A stretch of 47,804 bases of DNA from Clostridiales bacterium. Lineage in GTDB: Bacteria; Bacillota; Clostridia; Oscillospirales; CAG-272. A program made the translations under genes and the position numbers. Under the pieces are notes generated by a model, which made no database searches, was not told the origin of the DNA, and was given only the letters and a program-made list of their open reading frames with translations. The DNA is taken from positions 17,926 to 65,729 of the forward strand of contig DPGD01000033.1 of assembly GCA_003522145.1 (NCBI GenBank), in the 5' to 3' direction. Positions 16,565 to 25,005 of the stretch are shown one piece after another; the stretch's first letter is position 1, and each line of letters opens with the position of its first letter.

Positions 16565-17200
16565 ATGGCGGTTTGTCATTTGGTGGGGGCAGGGGACTTT
16601 GCCCCTTTGCAGTTTGACCCACAGGAAGAGGACCTGGTGATTGCCTGCGACGGCGGCCTGAACCGACTGGAGGAATTGGGCAGAAAGCCCCAGGTGATCG
16701 TGGGGGATTTTGATTCCTACAAGGGAACCGTTCCCGCAGGGGAGGGGGTTCTGCGCCTTCCGGCGGAAAAGGACGATACTGATATGCTTTTTGCTGCAAA
16801 GCTGGGTCTGGAGCGGGGCTACAAACAGTTCTTTCTCCACGGGTCCCTGGGAGGCAGACGCTTTTCCCACACTTTGGCCAATATCGGGGTGCTCGCCTTT
16901 CTCCTTGAAAAAGGAGCAAAGGGACAGTTGGTGGGGGAAGACTGCAGAGTGACTCTTTGGGGACGGGGAAAAAGGAGTTTTTCTTCTCTCCAAAAGGGGC
17001 TTCTGTCTCTTTTTGCCTATGGGGGAGCCTGCGACATTGTGCTGTCGGGCTTGAAATATGAATTTGAGGGGACGCTGACGCCCTCCTTCCCGCTGGGCGT
17101 CAGCAACGAATTCATCGGAAAGAATGCTTGGGTGGAGGTAAAAAACGGACTGCTGCTGGCCGTTTTTGAAAAATCCGAGGGCTTCACGGAAATATATTGA
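16565..17200 (+). CDS. thiN: Thiamine diphosphokinase
   Basis: Makes thiamine diphosphate from thiamine and ATP, so imported thiamine becomes the cofactor sensed upstream. The 211 residues have CDGGLNRL, GDFDS (47-51), DDTDM (70-74) and LGGRRFSHTLANI; the C-terminal part is the beta-sandwich thiamine-binding domain. In the family the last motif normally reads GGRxLDH; here the Asp is Ser101. GAGGTG fits the ATG at 16565 best; an ATG one codon earlier is possible. It sits 87 nt after thiT, consistent with one thiamine salvage unit. Confidence 0.88.
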   Translation: MAVCHLVGAGDFAPLQFDPQEEDLVIACDGGLNRLEELGRKPQVIVGDFDSYKGTVPAGEGVLRLPAEKDDTDMLFAAKLGLERGYKQFFLHGSLGGRRFSHTLANIGVLAFLLEKGAKGQLVGEDCRVTLWGRGKRSFSSLQKGLLSLFAYGGACDIVLSGLKYEFEGTLTPSFPLGVSNEFIGKNAWVEVKNGLLLAVFEKSEGFTEIY

Positions 17201-17275
17201 AGCACCTCTTTATTTTTTACAAAATGTGTGGTATACTGAAAAAAACCGATTTTCTCCGAAAGGATTTTTCAACCG

Positions 17276-18214
17276 ATGAAAAAAACAATTTCTTTCCTGC
17301 TGTGCCTTGTTTTCTGCCTGGGCATTTTTTCCTCCTGCGGCGGAGCCAAAACCACGGTGATGGTTGCTCCCGAATCTTCCCCAAGCGACACCGATTCTGT
17401 AGTCACCTTTAATCCTCCTTCCGTTCCCGTCAGTACCCCTGTCCAAACCGGGTCTACCGTTCCGACGCCCCCGGCTTCTCCCACCGAGCCGACGACCGAA
17501 CCGTCTGAAACCTCTGAAACGACCACGGTTCCCCCTACAGACATTCCCCGTCCGGAGGACGGCTGGCTCCTGCACGAAACCGCAGATGCCGGCATGGAGT
17601 ATCAGAACGCTCTGACCTTTTTGGGAGACTCCACCACCTACGGAATGCTCCCCTACGAAGCACTGCCCGGCGGCAAGGAGAACAAACAGGTCTGGAAAGG
17701 GGCGGTGGGCAATACCATTACCTTCCTGTATGTAGAGACCGTGAAGATCCTTTATCCCGAAACCGGAGAGGAACTGACCATCAAAGAGGCGGCAAGGAAG
17801 GCTCAGCCCGAATATCTGGTGATCACTCTGGGGGTGACCGGGGGCGTATCACAGAATCTGTCGGAAGAGGATTTCAAGCGGCTTTACCGCACGGTGGTGG
17901 ATGGAATTCTGGAGGTCTCCCCCGATACCAAGATCATTCTTCAGTCGATCCTTCCGGTGACCAAGGTGAATCAGTACGAAAAAACGATTACCAATGACAA
18001 GATCATCCCCTTCAACGGCTGGGTGGCAGATCTGGCCAAGGAATACTATACCGCCGAAAAGAATGTGTATTATGCAGACACCTTTTCCGCCCTTGTGGAC
18101 GAGGAAGGATATATGTGCGCCGAATACGGCAGCGGTGACGGCCTGCATCCCTGTCTTGCCGGCTATCAGGCCATTCTCCGGTATTTGCGCACCCATGCGC
18201 TGACCCTGCAGTGA
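17276..18214 (+). CDS. SGNH/GDSL-like hydrolase lipoprotein
   Basis: Surface lipoprotein of 312 residues. The signal peptide ends FSSC with lipid Cys21; a Pro/Thr/Ser linker runs to about residue 95. The rest is an SGNH fold: block I FLGDSTTYG with Ser119, and block V DGLHP with Asp288 and His291. Such enzymes remove acyl groups from carbohydrates or lipids; GDSL lipoproteins of this shape in Clostridia often act near cell-wall polysaccharide, but the substrate is not shown. AAAGGA lies about 11 nt before the ATG. It is monocistronic, ended by a run of hairpins. Confidence 0.85.
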   Translation: MKKTISFLLCLVFCLGIFSSCGGAKTTVMVAPESSPSDTDSVVTFNPPSVPVSTPVQTGSTVPTPPASPTEPTTEPSETSETTTVPPTDIPRPEDGWLLHETADAGMEYQNALTFLGDSTTYGMLPYEALPGGKENKQVWKGAVGNTITFLYVETVKILYPETGEELTIKEAARKAQPEYLVITLGVTGGVSQNLSEEDFKRLYRTVVDGILEVSPDTKIILQSILPVTKVNQYEKTITNDKIIPFNGWVADLAKEYYTAEKNVYYADTFSALVDEEGYMCAEYGSGDGLHPCLAGYQAILRYLRTHALTLQ

Positions 18215-18232
18215 CCTTTTTGAAAATCAAGA

Positions 18233-18272
18233 GGAGGTGTAAAAAAGCTCGGTACGAGTTTTTTACACCTCC
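18233..18272 (+). terminator. Hairpin after the SGNH gene
   Basis: GGAGGTGTAAAAAA pairs perfectly with TTTTTTACACCTCC around an inner CTCG/CGAG hairpin. There is no U tract beyond the stem, so termination is likely but not certain. Confidence 0.6.
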
Positions 18273-18373
18273 GTCCATATTGGTCTTGACGGCGTTCAGC
18301 CGTCCTTTTGCCGCACAATCCACCTGAATTTCTACAAAATGAAGAGCAAAACCGACCGCAATCGCATCCAAAA

Positions 18374-18395
18374 GGCCGGAATTCCCGGCATTTTT
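18374..18395 (+). terminator. Short terminator-like hairpin
   Basis: GCCGG pairs with CCGGC around AATTC, followed by ATTTTT on the plus strand. Confidence 0.5.
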
Positions 18396-18436
18396 AAAGG
18401 GGCTGTAAAAACTCGCTTGTTTTACAGCCCCTTTTT
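18396..18436. terminator. Bidirectional terminator between the SGNH and NYN genes
   Basis: AAAGGGGCTGTAAAA pairs with TTTTACAGCCCCTTT and runs into TTTTT on the plus strand and TTTAAAAAT on the minus strand. A near-identical stem recurs at 34803-34844. Confidence 0.8.
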
Positions 18437-18493
18437 GTGCGGAAATCGGTCAGAGAACCAAAGACTTCTGACCGGCAAAAGGACCGAGTGCGC

Positions 18494-19300
18494 TCACAGC
18501 AGCCGATCCTTGTATACCGATTGCCAGTTGACCTTGAGGATCTTGATGGCATCCGGCTTCTCGCTTTCCTTGACCTGGTAGATGTAGCCCTTGGCGATCA
18601 GATTGCGCAGAGCCTTGACCACCGCTTCTTTTTCTGCCTTGTTGGTTTTGGCGACAGCCTCTACCGTCTGCCAGAAGGTGGCCCGTACTTTTTTGTTCTT
18701 GTTCTTCTCAAAAAGAGCCTTCAGACTTTTTAAGATCATCCGTTCATACCGGTTGTCGGTCTGGGTGGTCGAGCTCTTTTCTTCGGGAAGAAGTCTGCAA
18801 TAGGTGGCGCAACCGACAAGCTGTGCGGAACAGGCGTTGCGCACGGCATAGACGCCCACTTCCTTGCGGCATTTGGTGGCGAGAAAGCTGGCGGCAGAAG
18901 AGAAATGTCCGTCCCCGGTGAACAGAATGTAGGCGTCGATGTCCTTGTTTTCCGGCTTGATGGCGCTTTGGTAGATGTGGTCGAGCATGATAAAATCCGT
19001 AAAATCCTTTTCGAAAACGGCAGAGGAATTCTGCGTTTCGATAATGGTGTTGGAAACCTGCCGGATGTTGAAGATTTCAGCCCGCAGAGAGGGATTGGAA
19101 AAATCCCCGAAAAAGGCGATGTCCACAATGTCGTACCGGTCAGACAGTTCATCCCGAAAGCCCTTGATGTCCGGGCGGATATGGTACAGTTTGTCTAAGG
19201 AAATGTACCAGTGCTCAAAGTCCACGAAGGCAACCGCTCTTTTTTTCTGACCCAGCTTGCTGCCTTCCTGCTTTGAGAAAAGCACCTTGAAAAAATTCAT
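18494..19300 (-). CDS. NYN-domain (PIN-like) protein with a C-terminal winged helix
   Basis: Probable RNA-binding or RNA-cleaving protein of 268 residues. The NYN/PIN-like part (about 20-180) shows AVAFVDFEHWYISL, DIAFFGDFSNP, FIMLDHIYQ and DAYILFTGDGHFSS, the last with the acidic residues expected at a metal site. The C-terminal part (about 190-265, KALRNLIAKGYIYQV) looks like a winged helix-turn-helix, a pairing known in LabA-like/NYN proteins. GGAGG sits about 8 nt before the ATG at 19300; the open frame upstream to 19372 runs through a repeat element and is not coding. No partner gene is evident. Confidence 0.8.
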   Translation of the reverse strand: MNFFKVLFSKQEGSKLGQKKRAVAFVDFEHWYISLDKLYHIRPDIKGFRDELSDRYDIVDIAFFGDFSNPSLRAEIFNIRQVSNTIIETQNSSAVFEKDFTDFIMLDHIYQSAIKPENKDIDAYILFTGDGHFSSAASFLATKCRKEVGVYAVRNACSAQLVGCATYCRLLPEEKSSTTQTDNRYERMILKSLKALFEKNKNKKVRATFWQTVEAVAKTNKAEKEAVVKALRNLIAKGYIYQVKESEKPDAIKILKVNWQSVYKDRLL

Positions 19301-19336
19301 CTTTTTTTCCTCCTTTCTTTCTGTATTTTCTTTTTT

Positions 19337-19415
19337 GGGACCTCTGAAAATCCAAAGTGTATCCGGCGGCAAGAATGCTTAGTGCCGGCTGTGCGGGGAA
19401 TGTTTAAAGGTGCCC
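19337..19415 (-). repeat. Intergenic repeat, short form, copy D (inverted)
   Basis: On the minus strand it begins GGGCACCTTTAAACATTCCC, continues CGCACAGCC, and ends ACACTTTGGATTTTCAGAGGTCCC. These are the same two ends as in copies A, B and C, placed 79 nt apart. It lies between the nth stop and the NYN gene start. Confidence 0.65.
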
Positions 19416-19424
19416 TTATAGAAT

Positions 19425-20069
19425 TTATTTCTTCCCCCCATGAAAGCGACAAAGTGCAGAGAGGGGGCAGAAGTCACATTGGGGGGTGCGGGCAGAGCAG
19501 ATGTCCCTGCCGAAAAGCACCATACGATGGCAAAAATCCGATTGCTTATCGGGAGAAATCAGTGCCTTCAGTGCAAACTCCACCTTTTCGGGGCGCTTTT
19601 CGTTTTCGGGCGTCAGACCCAACCGCTCTGAAATGCGGATGCAGTGCGTATCAGCCACGATGGCGGGAAGCCCGTAAATATCGCCCAACAAAAGATTGGC
19701 GATTTTCCGGCCTACGCCCGGAAAGGTCAGGAGGGTATCCATATCCATGGGGAGCACGCCGCCGAAATCCTCGGCGAGCATTCTGCATTCCTCTTTGATC
19801 TGGGCGGCTTTGGTATGGTAGAGTCCGCAGGGGCGGACCAGACTTTCAATTTCCGTAAGCTCTCCCTTTGCCAGTGCTTCACAGGTCGGAAAGCGGGCAA
19901 AAAGCTCTTTGCAGACGATATTAACCCGGTAATCGGTGCACTGGGCCGAGAGCCTGCCCATCACCAACAGCTTCCAAGGCTCTCCCTCATAGTGCAGGGC
20001 GCACAGAGCTGTGGGATACCGCTCTTCCAAAAGCTCCACGATCCGGGCGGCTTTTTCCTTGTGGGTCAT
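19425..20069 (-). CDS. nth: Endonuclease III
   Basis: Base-excision repair DNA glycosylase/AP lyase for oxidised pyrimidines. The 214 residues have the helix-hairpin-helix LLTFPGVGRKIANLLL with catalytic Lys122, the catalytic Asp140 in VADTHC, and a 4Fe-4S site C-x6-C-x2-C-x5-C (Cys191, 198, 201, 207). All landmarks fall within two positions of the E. coli enzyme. The start codon overlaps the maf stop (ATGA), so it is the last gene of the rbfA-nrnA-truB-maf-nth operon. Confidence 0.95.
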   Translation of the reverse strand: MTHKEKAARIVELLEERYPTALCALHYEGEPWKLLVMGRLSAQCTDYRVNIVCKELFARFPTCEALAKGELTEIESLVRPCGLYHTKAAQIKEECRMLAEDFGGVLPMDMDTLLTFPGVGRKIANLLLGDIYGLPAIVADTHCIRISERLGLTPENEKRPEKVEFALKALISPDKQSDFCHRMVLFGRDICSARTPQCDFCPLSALCRFHGGKK

Positions 20070-20644
20070 GGTTCATTGTCTCCGAAGTCAAAATGAAATT
20101 CCTCTTTCAGCGCCCGGTAAATGGCGTGCAGAGGCAGGCCGACCACCGAATGGTAGTCGCCCTCAATGCCCGAAACGAAAAGACTGGCCTTTCCCTGAAT
20201 GCCGTAAGCACCTGCCTTGTCCATCGGTTCGCCCGAAGCAATGTAGCGGTCGATTTCCTCCTCGCTCAAAGGAGCGAACTGCACCTTGGTGGAAACACTT
20301 TCGCTGTAGGCTTTGCCCTTTCCGAGAATGGTGAAGCCCGAAAAAACGGTGTGAGTGCATCCTGAAAGGAGTCGAAGCATTCTTTTGGCATCCCTTGGAT
20401 CCTTGGGCTTTCCTAAAATCTGACCTTGGGCAAAAACCAGAGTGTCCACGCCCAGAACAAGGTCGAAGGGATGCTCCACCGCCACCGCTTCGGCCTTCTT
20501 GGCGGACAGGAAACGCACCGTTTCCTCCGGTGAGAGAGGATGTACAGGAGTCTCGTCAATATCCTTCTGGTGTATTTCAAAGGGAACCCCCAGAAGCTCC
20601 ATAAGCTCTTTGCGTCTGGGGGATTTGGAAGCAAGAATCAGCAT
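20066..20644 (-). CDS. maf: Maf-like nucleoside triphosphate pyrophosphatase
   Basis: House-cleaning enzyme that hydrolyses non-canonical or modified NTPs (dTTP/UTP-type in the YhdE group); Maf is also linked to septum formation. The 192 residues start MLILASKSPRRKELMELLGV and contain GVDTLVFAQGQILGKPKD and the SGCTHTVFSG motif. GGAG is 6 nt before the ATG at 20644, so the longer frame is not used. It begins one base after the truB stop and overlaps nth by 4 nt. Confidence 0.93.
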   Translation of the reverse strand: MLILASKSPRRKELMELLGVPFEIHQKDIDETPVHPLSPEETVRFLSAKKAEAVAVEHPFDLVLGVDTLVFAQGQILGKPKDPRDAKRMLRLLSGCTHTVFSGFTILGKGKAYSESVSTKVQFAPLSEEEIDRYIASGEPMDKAGAYGIQGKASLFVSGIEGDYHSVVGLPLHAIYRALKEEFHFDFGDNEP

Positions 20645-20645
20645 T

Positions 20646-21611
20646 TTATTCTCCGTGTTTACTTCCGGCAGGTCCGCCCGGAAGATTTTCAAAAAGGACA
20701 AACTGTTTGATAGCCTTCAGGGCTTTTCCTTCAGGGTGCTGCCCCACCTCGCCCAGAGCAAAGAAGACGGAACCGTCATAGAGCCGCAGGCGCTGGCCGT
20801 CGGGTAAGGCTTGTTCCCGAAGGCCCAGTTTTGAAAGATAGATGGGGCACCCGGAGGAGCAGAGCCGCCGGTAAAAGGGCGGTAAAGTCACGGCAGGCAG
20901 ATCGGAAAAGAGACTCTCCACCGGTAAAAGAAGGGAGGAGCGTTCTTCGGAGTTCAGTTCTTCCAGTTCCTGCAGGGTGTGGGCCTTTTCCAAAAAGAAA
21001 TGTCCGCTTTGGGTGCGGATCAATCCCGCCATGGAGCCTCCGCAGGAAAGGGCCTTCCCGATGTCGGTGCAGAGCGACCGGATGTAGGTACCCTTGGAGC
21101 AGAGGATCGATAGACCGTAAAGCCCTTTTTCTTCGTCCACAGCTTGGGGAATCAGCGATCTGACCGTGATGGGGCGGGGAGCCCGCTCCACTTCGATGTT
21201 CCTTCTTGCCAGATCGCAGAGCTTCTGTCCGTTTACTTTCAGAGCGCTGTACATGGGCGGAATCTGGGTCTGTTCTCCAACAAAGGAGGAGCATACGGCA
21301 AAAACCTGCTCCTTGGAGGGGAGATGCTCCTTCTTTTCAAGAACCCTTCCGGTGGTGTCTCCGGTATCGGTCACAACGCCCAACTGCAGAAGAGCCTTAT
21401 AGCCCTTCCAATCGGAAAGGAGGTATTCGCTTGCCTTCACGGCTCTGCCCAAGAGAATGGGAAGTACTCCGGTGGCCATTGGGTCCAATGTGCCGGTGTG
21501 CCCCACCTGCTTGGTGGAAAAGAGCCGACGGATTTTGTTCACCGCATCGTGGGAGGTCATGCCGGCGGATTTGTTTAAGATCAGTACACCGGAGGGGGCG
21601 TTCAGTTCCAT
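20646..21611 (-). CDS. truB: tRNA pseudouridine-55 synthase
   Basis: Makes pseudouridine 55 in the T loop of tRNAs. The 321 residues contain GHTGTLDPMATGVLPILLG with catalytic Asp43, the substrate loop YKALLQLGVVTDTGD, and PPMYSALKVNG; the C-terminal part (from about 215) is PUA-like. GAGGAATT precedes the ATG at 21611, and the start overlaps the nrnA stop by 10 nt. The order rbfA-nrnA-truB is the classic Firmicutes arrangement, although ribF, which often follows truB, is replaced by maf and nth. Confidence 0.95.
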   Translation of the reverse strand: MELNAPSGVLILNKSAGMTSHDAVNKIRRLFSTKQVGHTGTLDPMATGVLPILLGRAVKASEYLLSDWKGYKALLQLGVVTDTGDTTGRVLEKKEHLPSKEQVFAVCSSFVGEQTQIPPMYSALKVNGQKLCDLARRNIEVERAPRPITVRSLIPQAVDEEKGLYGLSILCSKGTYIRSLCTDIGKALSCGGSMAGLIRTQSGHFFLEKAHTLQELEELNSEERSSLLLPVESLFSDLPAVTLPPFYRRLCSSGCPIYLSKLGLREQALPDGQRLRLYDGSVFFALGEVGQHPEGKALKAIKQFVLFENLPGGPAGSKHGE

Positions 21612-22561
21612 AATTCCTCTGTTTTAGCAACAACCTTCCCCAAAGCCTCTTCCGGGCTGAGGGCATACACCGTTCCTCCGGAGGCCCGCAGGTGTCCGCC
21701 GCCTTCAAAACATCCGCAGAGAACGGAGCAGTCGAAAAAGGATTTGCTTCTGGTGGACAGTTTGAACTTTTCGGGATCCTCCCGGCTTTGCTTCAGAACG
21801 GCTGTCAGCTCCACGCCCTCGATTTCTCGGAGAGCGGAGGACAGTTCCGCAAGATTTTCCTCCGAAAAGCCGCCCTGTTCCTGCATTTCTGCGGTGAAGC
21901 AAAGGAAGGCCGCCTGTCCTTCGTGCAGAAAGAGGGTGTGCTCCACCCCTACGGCGGTGGCCTGCACGGTTTTCAACTCCTTGCTTTCAAAAAGCCGACT
22001 GTTCAGAAAAGCGGCATCAATACCGGCTTTGTACAGCTCTGCGGCGATTTCCAGGGTGCGGCAGGTGGTATTGGAATAGCGAAAGCAGCCGGTGTCGGAG
22101 ACAATGGCCACATAGAGAGCGGCAGCAATGTCCTTGTTGAGGGTTTCGGTCATTCCGGCAAGCTCATAAATGATCTCTCCGGCGGCAGCGGCGGTTTCAT
22201 CGGTATAGTTGAAGCGGGCAAAGTCCTCTCCGGTCCGGTGGTGGTCCAGCTTCAGCAGAATCTTCCCCTCCAGAAGGGGCTTGAAGGCACCCAAAAGAGA
22301 GCTTTCCGCCACATCCACAGCCACAAAGGTTTTCTGCCCCTCCGGCATTTTTTCTGTTCCGGCGCCCGGAACGAAGCGCAGGTAGGAGGGGAGCTCGTCT
22401 GTAGACAGAATGGCGGCTTTTTTTCCGAGAGCCGAAAGAATCAGACGCAGTCCTTCTGCGGAACCGATGGCATCCCCGTCGGGGCGGCGGTGGATGAGAA
22501 TACCGTAGTTGTCGTAATGCAAAAGAAGCCGTGCAGCTTCAAAAAGCGAAATGTTGTTCAT
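21602..22561 (-). CDS. nrnA: DHH/DHHA1 phosphoesterase (nanoRNase / pAp phosphatase type)
   Basis: Bifunctional enzyme family that degrades very short RNAs (and pGpG or pApA) and removes the 3' phosphate from pAp. The 319 residues show the metal motifs HRRPDGDAIGS, VAVDVAESS, KLDHHRTGEDFA and VSDTGCFRYSNTT in the DHH part (1-190), and GGGHLRASGG in the DHHA1 part. The start overlaps the rbfA stop (ATGA). Bacillus NrnA has the same layout. Whether the cell uses it mainly on nanoRNA, pAp or cyclic-dinucleotide products cannot be told from sequence. Confidence 0.92.
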   Translation of the reverse strand: MNNISLFEAARLLLHYDNYGILIHRRPDGDAIGSAEGLRLILSALGKKAAILSTDELPSYLRFVPGAGTEKMPEGQKTFVAVDVAESSLLGAFKPLLEGKILLKLDHHRTGEDFARFNYTDETAAAAGEIIYELAGMTETLNKDIAAALYVAIVSDTGCFRYSNTTCRTLEIAAELYKAGIDAAFLNSRLFESKELKTVQATAVGVEHTLFLHEGQAAFLCFTAEMQEQGGFSEENLAELSSALREIEGVELTAVLKQSREDPEKFKLSTRSKSFFDCSVLCGCFEGGGHLRASGGTVYALSPEEALGKVVAKTEELWN

Positions 22562-22953
22562 TCTGCTTCTCCGTTTGTTTCGTTTCCTTCCTCCGGAAGA
22601 GGCTCCGAAAGCTCAGCGGAAACCTGCTTCAAAAGTGCGGAAATATGCGCTCCGTTTTCGGCAGAACGGTCTTTTACAAAGGTGAATTCGGGGGTCTGAC
22701 GCAGGTTCAGCCGGTGCGCAATCTGGGAGCGGATGAATCCGTGGGCGCTTTTCAGACCCTCTTTTACCTCTTTTTCATCGCACTTGCCTAAGGTAGAATA
22801 GAACACCTTGGCAAATTTCAGGTCTGCCGAAACATCCACTGCCGTCACGCTGACAAAGGCCCGCTGAATTCTGGGGTCCTTGACCTCCCGCAGGATCTCG
22901 CAAAGCTCTCTCTGTACCTCTTCATTGATCCGATTCTTTCTGTAGTTTGCCAT
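22558..22953 (-). CDS. rbfA: Ribosome-binding factor A
   Basis: KH-like factor needed for 16S rRNA 5'-end maturation and 30S assembly. The 131 residues start MANYRKNRINEEVQRELCEI and contain DPRIQRAFVSVTAVDVSADL, FVKDRSAENGAHISALL and an acidic tail. AAAGGG lies 5 nt before the ATG at 22953. It is first of five minus-strand genes whose ends overlap or nearly touch, so the operon is translated in a coupled manner. Confidence 0.95.
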   Translation of the reverse strand: MANYRKNRINEEVQRELCEILREVKDPRIQRAFVSVTAVDVSADLKFAKVFYSTLGKCDEKEVKEGLKSAHGFIRSQIAHRLNLRQTPEFTFVKDRSAENGAHISALLKQVSAELSEPLPEEGNETNGEAE

Positions 22954-23006
22954 GGCCACCCTTTCTTCGGTCAAATTTGTTTTCGGGATTTTCAGCCCTT
23001 TTGCAC

Positions 23007-23035
23007 ATTATAACACAGAATCGGCGAAAATAAAA
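23007..23035 (-). promoter_or_regulatory. Extended -10 promoter of the rbfA operon
   Basis: On the minus strand TGTTATAAT is a perfect -10 with the TGn extension (TATAAT at 23007-23012). The -35 at 17-nt spacing, TTTTAT, is weak, as is common for extended -10 promoters. Confidence 0.65.
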
Positions 23036-23062
23036 GAAAAAAATGAAAATCTCCGGAAAAAG

Positions 23063-23091
23063 TTGAAATATTCACAAAAATGCTTTATAAT
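23063..23091 (+). promoter_or_regulatory. Promoter of the phosphoesterase / HAD / ATPase operon
   Basis: TTGAAA (23063-23068) is followed after 17 nt by TATAAT (23086-23091), back to back with the rbfA promoter. Confidence 0.83.
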
Positions 23092-23125
23092 GAAAAAAGA
23101 AAATAATGAAGGAAGGAAAAACCGA

Positions 23126-24223
23126 ATGATCCGGCTTATACACACCTCCGATCTGCATTTGGACAGCGAGTTTTCCTGCAACGATCCCAAACTGACCTCT
23201 CTGCGCAAAAAAGAACAGCGTGCTCTTTTTGCCAATCTGATGATGTATGTCCGGGATCAGAAAGCGGATGTATTGCTGATTTCCGGCGATTTGTTCGATA
23301 AAAAACAGCCTGAAAAGGAAACCGCCGAGGTGGTCCTGCGGGAATTCAGGAACACACCGGAAACCGAAATTTTCATAGCGGCGGGCAGAAGCGATTGCTG
23401 TCGCCCCGGGTCCTTCCTCTACGAAACGGAATTTCCGCCGAATGTGCATGTGTTTCGGGAAGAGGCTCTGTCCTCTTTTTCCGTGGACCGGTTGCATCTG
23501 ACGGTGTACGGGTATTCCTTCTGTCATCGGAATCTGACCAAAAATCCTTTTGCGGTGATGCCTCCGGTGGACAAAAGCCGATTCAACCTGCTTTGCGGCA
23601 CAGGAAGTCTTTCTTTGGCTCCCGATTGCTGTCCCATCACCGCCGAGGAGCTTGCCCACAGCGGGGTGGACTATGCGGCACTGGGCGGCAGTCACGAAGC
23701 CGGAGAACTGTGCCGGATCCAAGAAACCTACTATGCGTATTCGGGAAGTCCCGAGGGGTTGGTTTTTGAGGACAAAGGGCCCAAGAGCATCCGCATTGCG
23801 GCCATGGAAAAGACAGAAGGCGGTCTGCTGTTCCAAAGCAAGACCGTTCGCTTCGGGAGAAGACAGTTCGATGCGGTGGAGCTTTCGGCAGAGGGCCTTA
23901 CCGATGCCGCTCCGCTGGCGGCCGAGCTGTCCGAGTATATCAAAAAGGAGGGCTACGGGCTGAACACTCTGTTGAAGGTCACGGTCAGCGGAAGGGTTCC
24001 CGGTTCTTTTCGCCTTCCCAAGCAGCTGTTTTCCCGGTTGGAAGAACGGTTGGGGTGTCTTGTAATCGAGGATCAAACAATCCTGGTTCCCGGAAAAGAG
24101 GAAAAAGCCGACGATTTCAGGTCGGTTTTTGCGGAGAAGGTCTGCAATAAAATAAAGGACGAGGAGCTGCGCTCCCAGGTGCTGAAGTGCGGTTTTGCGG
24201 CGCTGGAGGATCAAAGGGTATGA
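23126..24223 (+). CDS. YhaO/SbcD-like metallophosphoesterase
   Basis: Calcineurin-like phosphoesterase of 365 residues, probable nuclease subunit paired with the ATPase two genes downstream. MIRLIHTSDLHLDSEF carries the first metal motif, and LLISGDLFDKK the second. The usual GNHD motif is degenerate (IAAGRSDCC), and the later His motif appears as ALGGSHEAGE, so one or two metal ligands may differ from canonical YhaO. The C-terminal about 100 residues form a capping region. GGAAGGA precedes the ATG at 23126. The stop overlaps the next start (ATGA). Confidence 0.82.
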   Translation: MIRLIHTSDLHLDSEFSCNDPKLTSLRKKEQRALFANLMMYVRDQKADVLLISGDLFDKKQPEKETAEVVLREFRNTPETEIFIAAGRSDCCRPGSFLYETEFPPNVHVFREEALSSFSVDRLHLTVYGYSFCHRNLTKNPFAVMPPVDKSRFNLLCGTGSLSLAPDCCPITAEELAHSGVDYAALGGSHEAGELCRIQETYYAYSGSPEGLVFEDKGPKSIRIAAMEKTEGGLLFQSKTVRFGRRQFDAVELSAEGLTDAAPLAAELSEYIKKEGYGLNTLLKVTVSGRVPGSFRLPKQLFSRLEERLGCLVIEDQTILVPGKEEKADDFRSVFAEKVCNKIKDEELRSQVLKCGFAALEDQRV

Positions 24224-24915
24224 AGTACAGATTTCTTTTATTCGATGCAGATAACACCTTGTTGGATTTCACAGCCTGCGAAGCCAAGGCGTTTGCGGAA
24301 GCCCTGAAGCTGTGCGGAATCCCGCAAAAGCCCGGAATGACCGAGGTGTACAGCGCCTACAATGACCGATGCTGGAAGGAGCTGGAGCGGGGGGAGCTGA
24401 CCAAGCCTCAGCTGGTGGTCAAACGCTATGCGCTGTTTCTGGAGCACTACGGCATCGACAAAGACCCGCAAACGGTCAACGAAACCTATGCGGACTGCTT
24501 ATCGAAGACGGCCATTGAACTGCCGGGTGCCGAAGACCTGCTGAAAAGGCTTTACGGAAAGGCGAAGATCTACATCATTACCAACGGTCTGACAAAGGTT
24601 CAGAAGGGTCGTTTTGCAAGAACCGGGATGACCGAGTATATTGAAGAGATCTTCATTTCCGAGCAAATGGGCTGCAAAAAGCCGGATGCGTTGTTTTTCA
24701 GTCTGGTGGCGGAAAGGATTCCCGGCTTTTGCCAAGAGCAGGCGATCGTCATCGGAGATTCGCTGACCAGCGACATCCGGGGCGCCAACAACGGGGGACT
24801 GGATTGTATCTGGTACAATCCCAAGGGCGAAAAAAAGCCGGAAGACCTTAAAATCACTCTGGATGCCAGAAATTTTGAGGAGATCTACAGCTTTTTGACG
24901 AAAGGGTGCCTCTGA
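24220..24915 (+). CDS. YjjG-like HAD-family phosphatase
   Basis: HAD-superfamily hydrolase of 231 residues, closest in look to YjjG (nucleoside 5'-monophosphatase, active on non-canonical pyrimidine nucleotides). Motif I is FDADNTLLDF, motif II YIITNGL, motif III KKPDALFF, motif IV IGDSLTSDIRGANN; the cap domain lies between about residues 15 and 95. It overlaps the phosphoesterase by 4 nt. Its last codons (KGCL-stop) are formed by the left end of repeat copy C, so the native C terminus may have been changed by insertion. Confidence 0.88.
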   Translation: MKYRFLLFDADNTLLDFTACEAKAFAEALKLCGIPQKPGMTEVYSAYNDRCWKELERGELTKPQLVVKRYALFLEHYGIDKDPQTVNETYADCLSKTAIELPGAEDLLKRLYGKAKIYIITNGLTKVQKGRFARTGMTEYIEEIFISEQMGCKKPDALFFSLVAERIPGFCQEQAIVIGDSLTSDIRGANNGGLDCIWYNPKGEKKPEDLKITLDARNFEEIYSFLTKGCL

Positions 24916-24981
24916 AAATTCCCCACAGGTCCCAAAACAGCCGCGGACACAACCGGACGCATTTTGAATATCGAGGTACCC
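24904..24981 (+). repeat. Intergenic repeat, short form, copy C
   Basis: This 78-nt element starts GGGTGCCTCTGAAAATTCCC and ends TTTTGAATATCGAGGTACCC. It overlaps the final 12 nt of the HAD gene, including its TGA, and ends 24 nt before the ATPase start codon. Confidence 0.7.
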
Positions 24982-25005
24982 AAAAGACGGAAAGGAAACT
25001 CTAGG

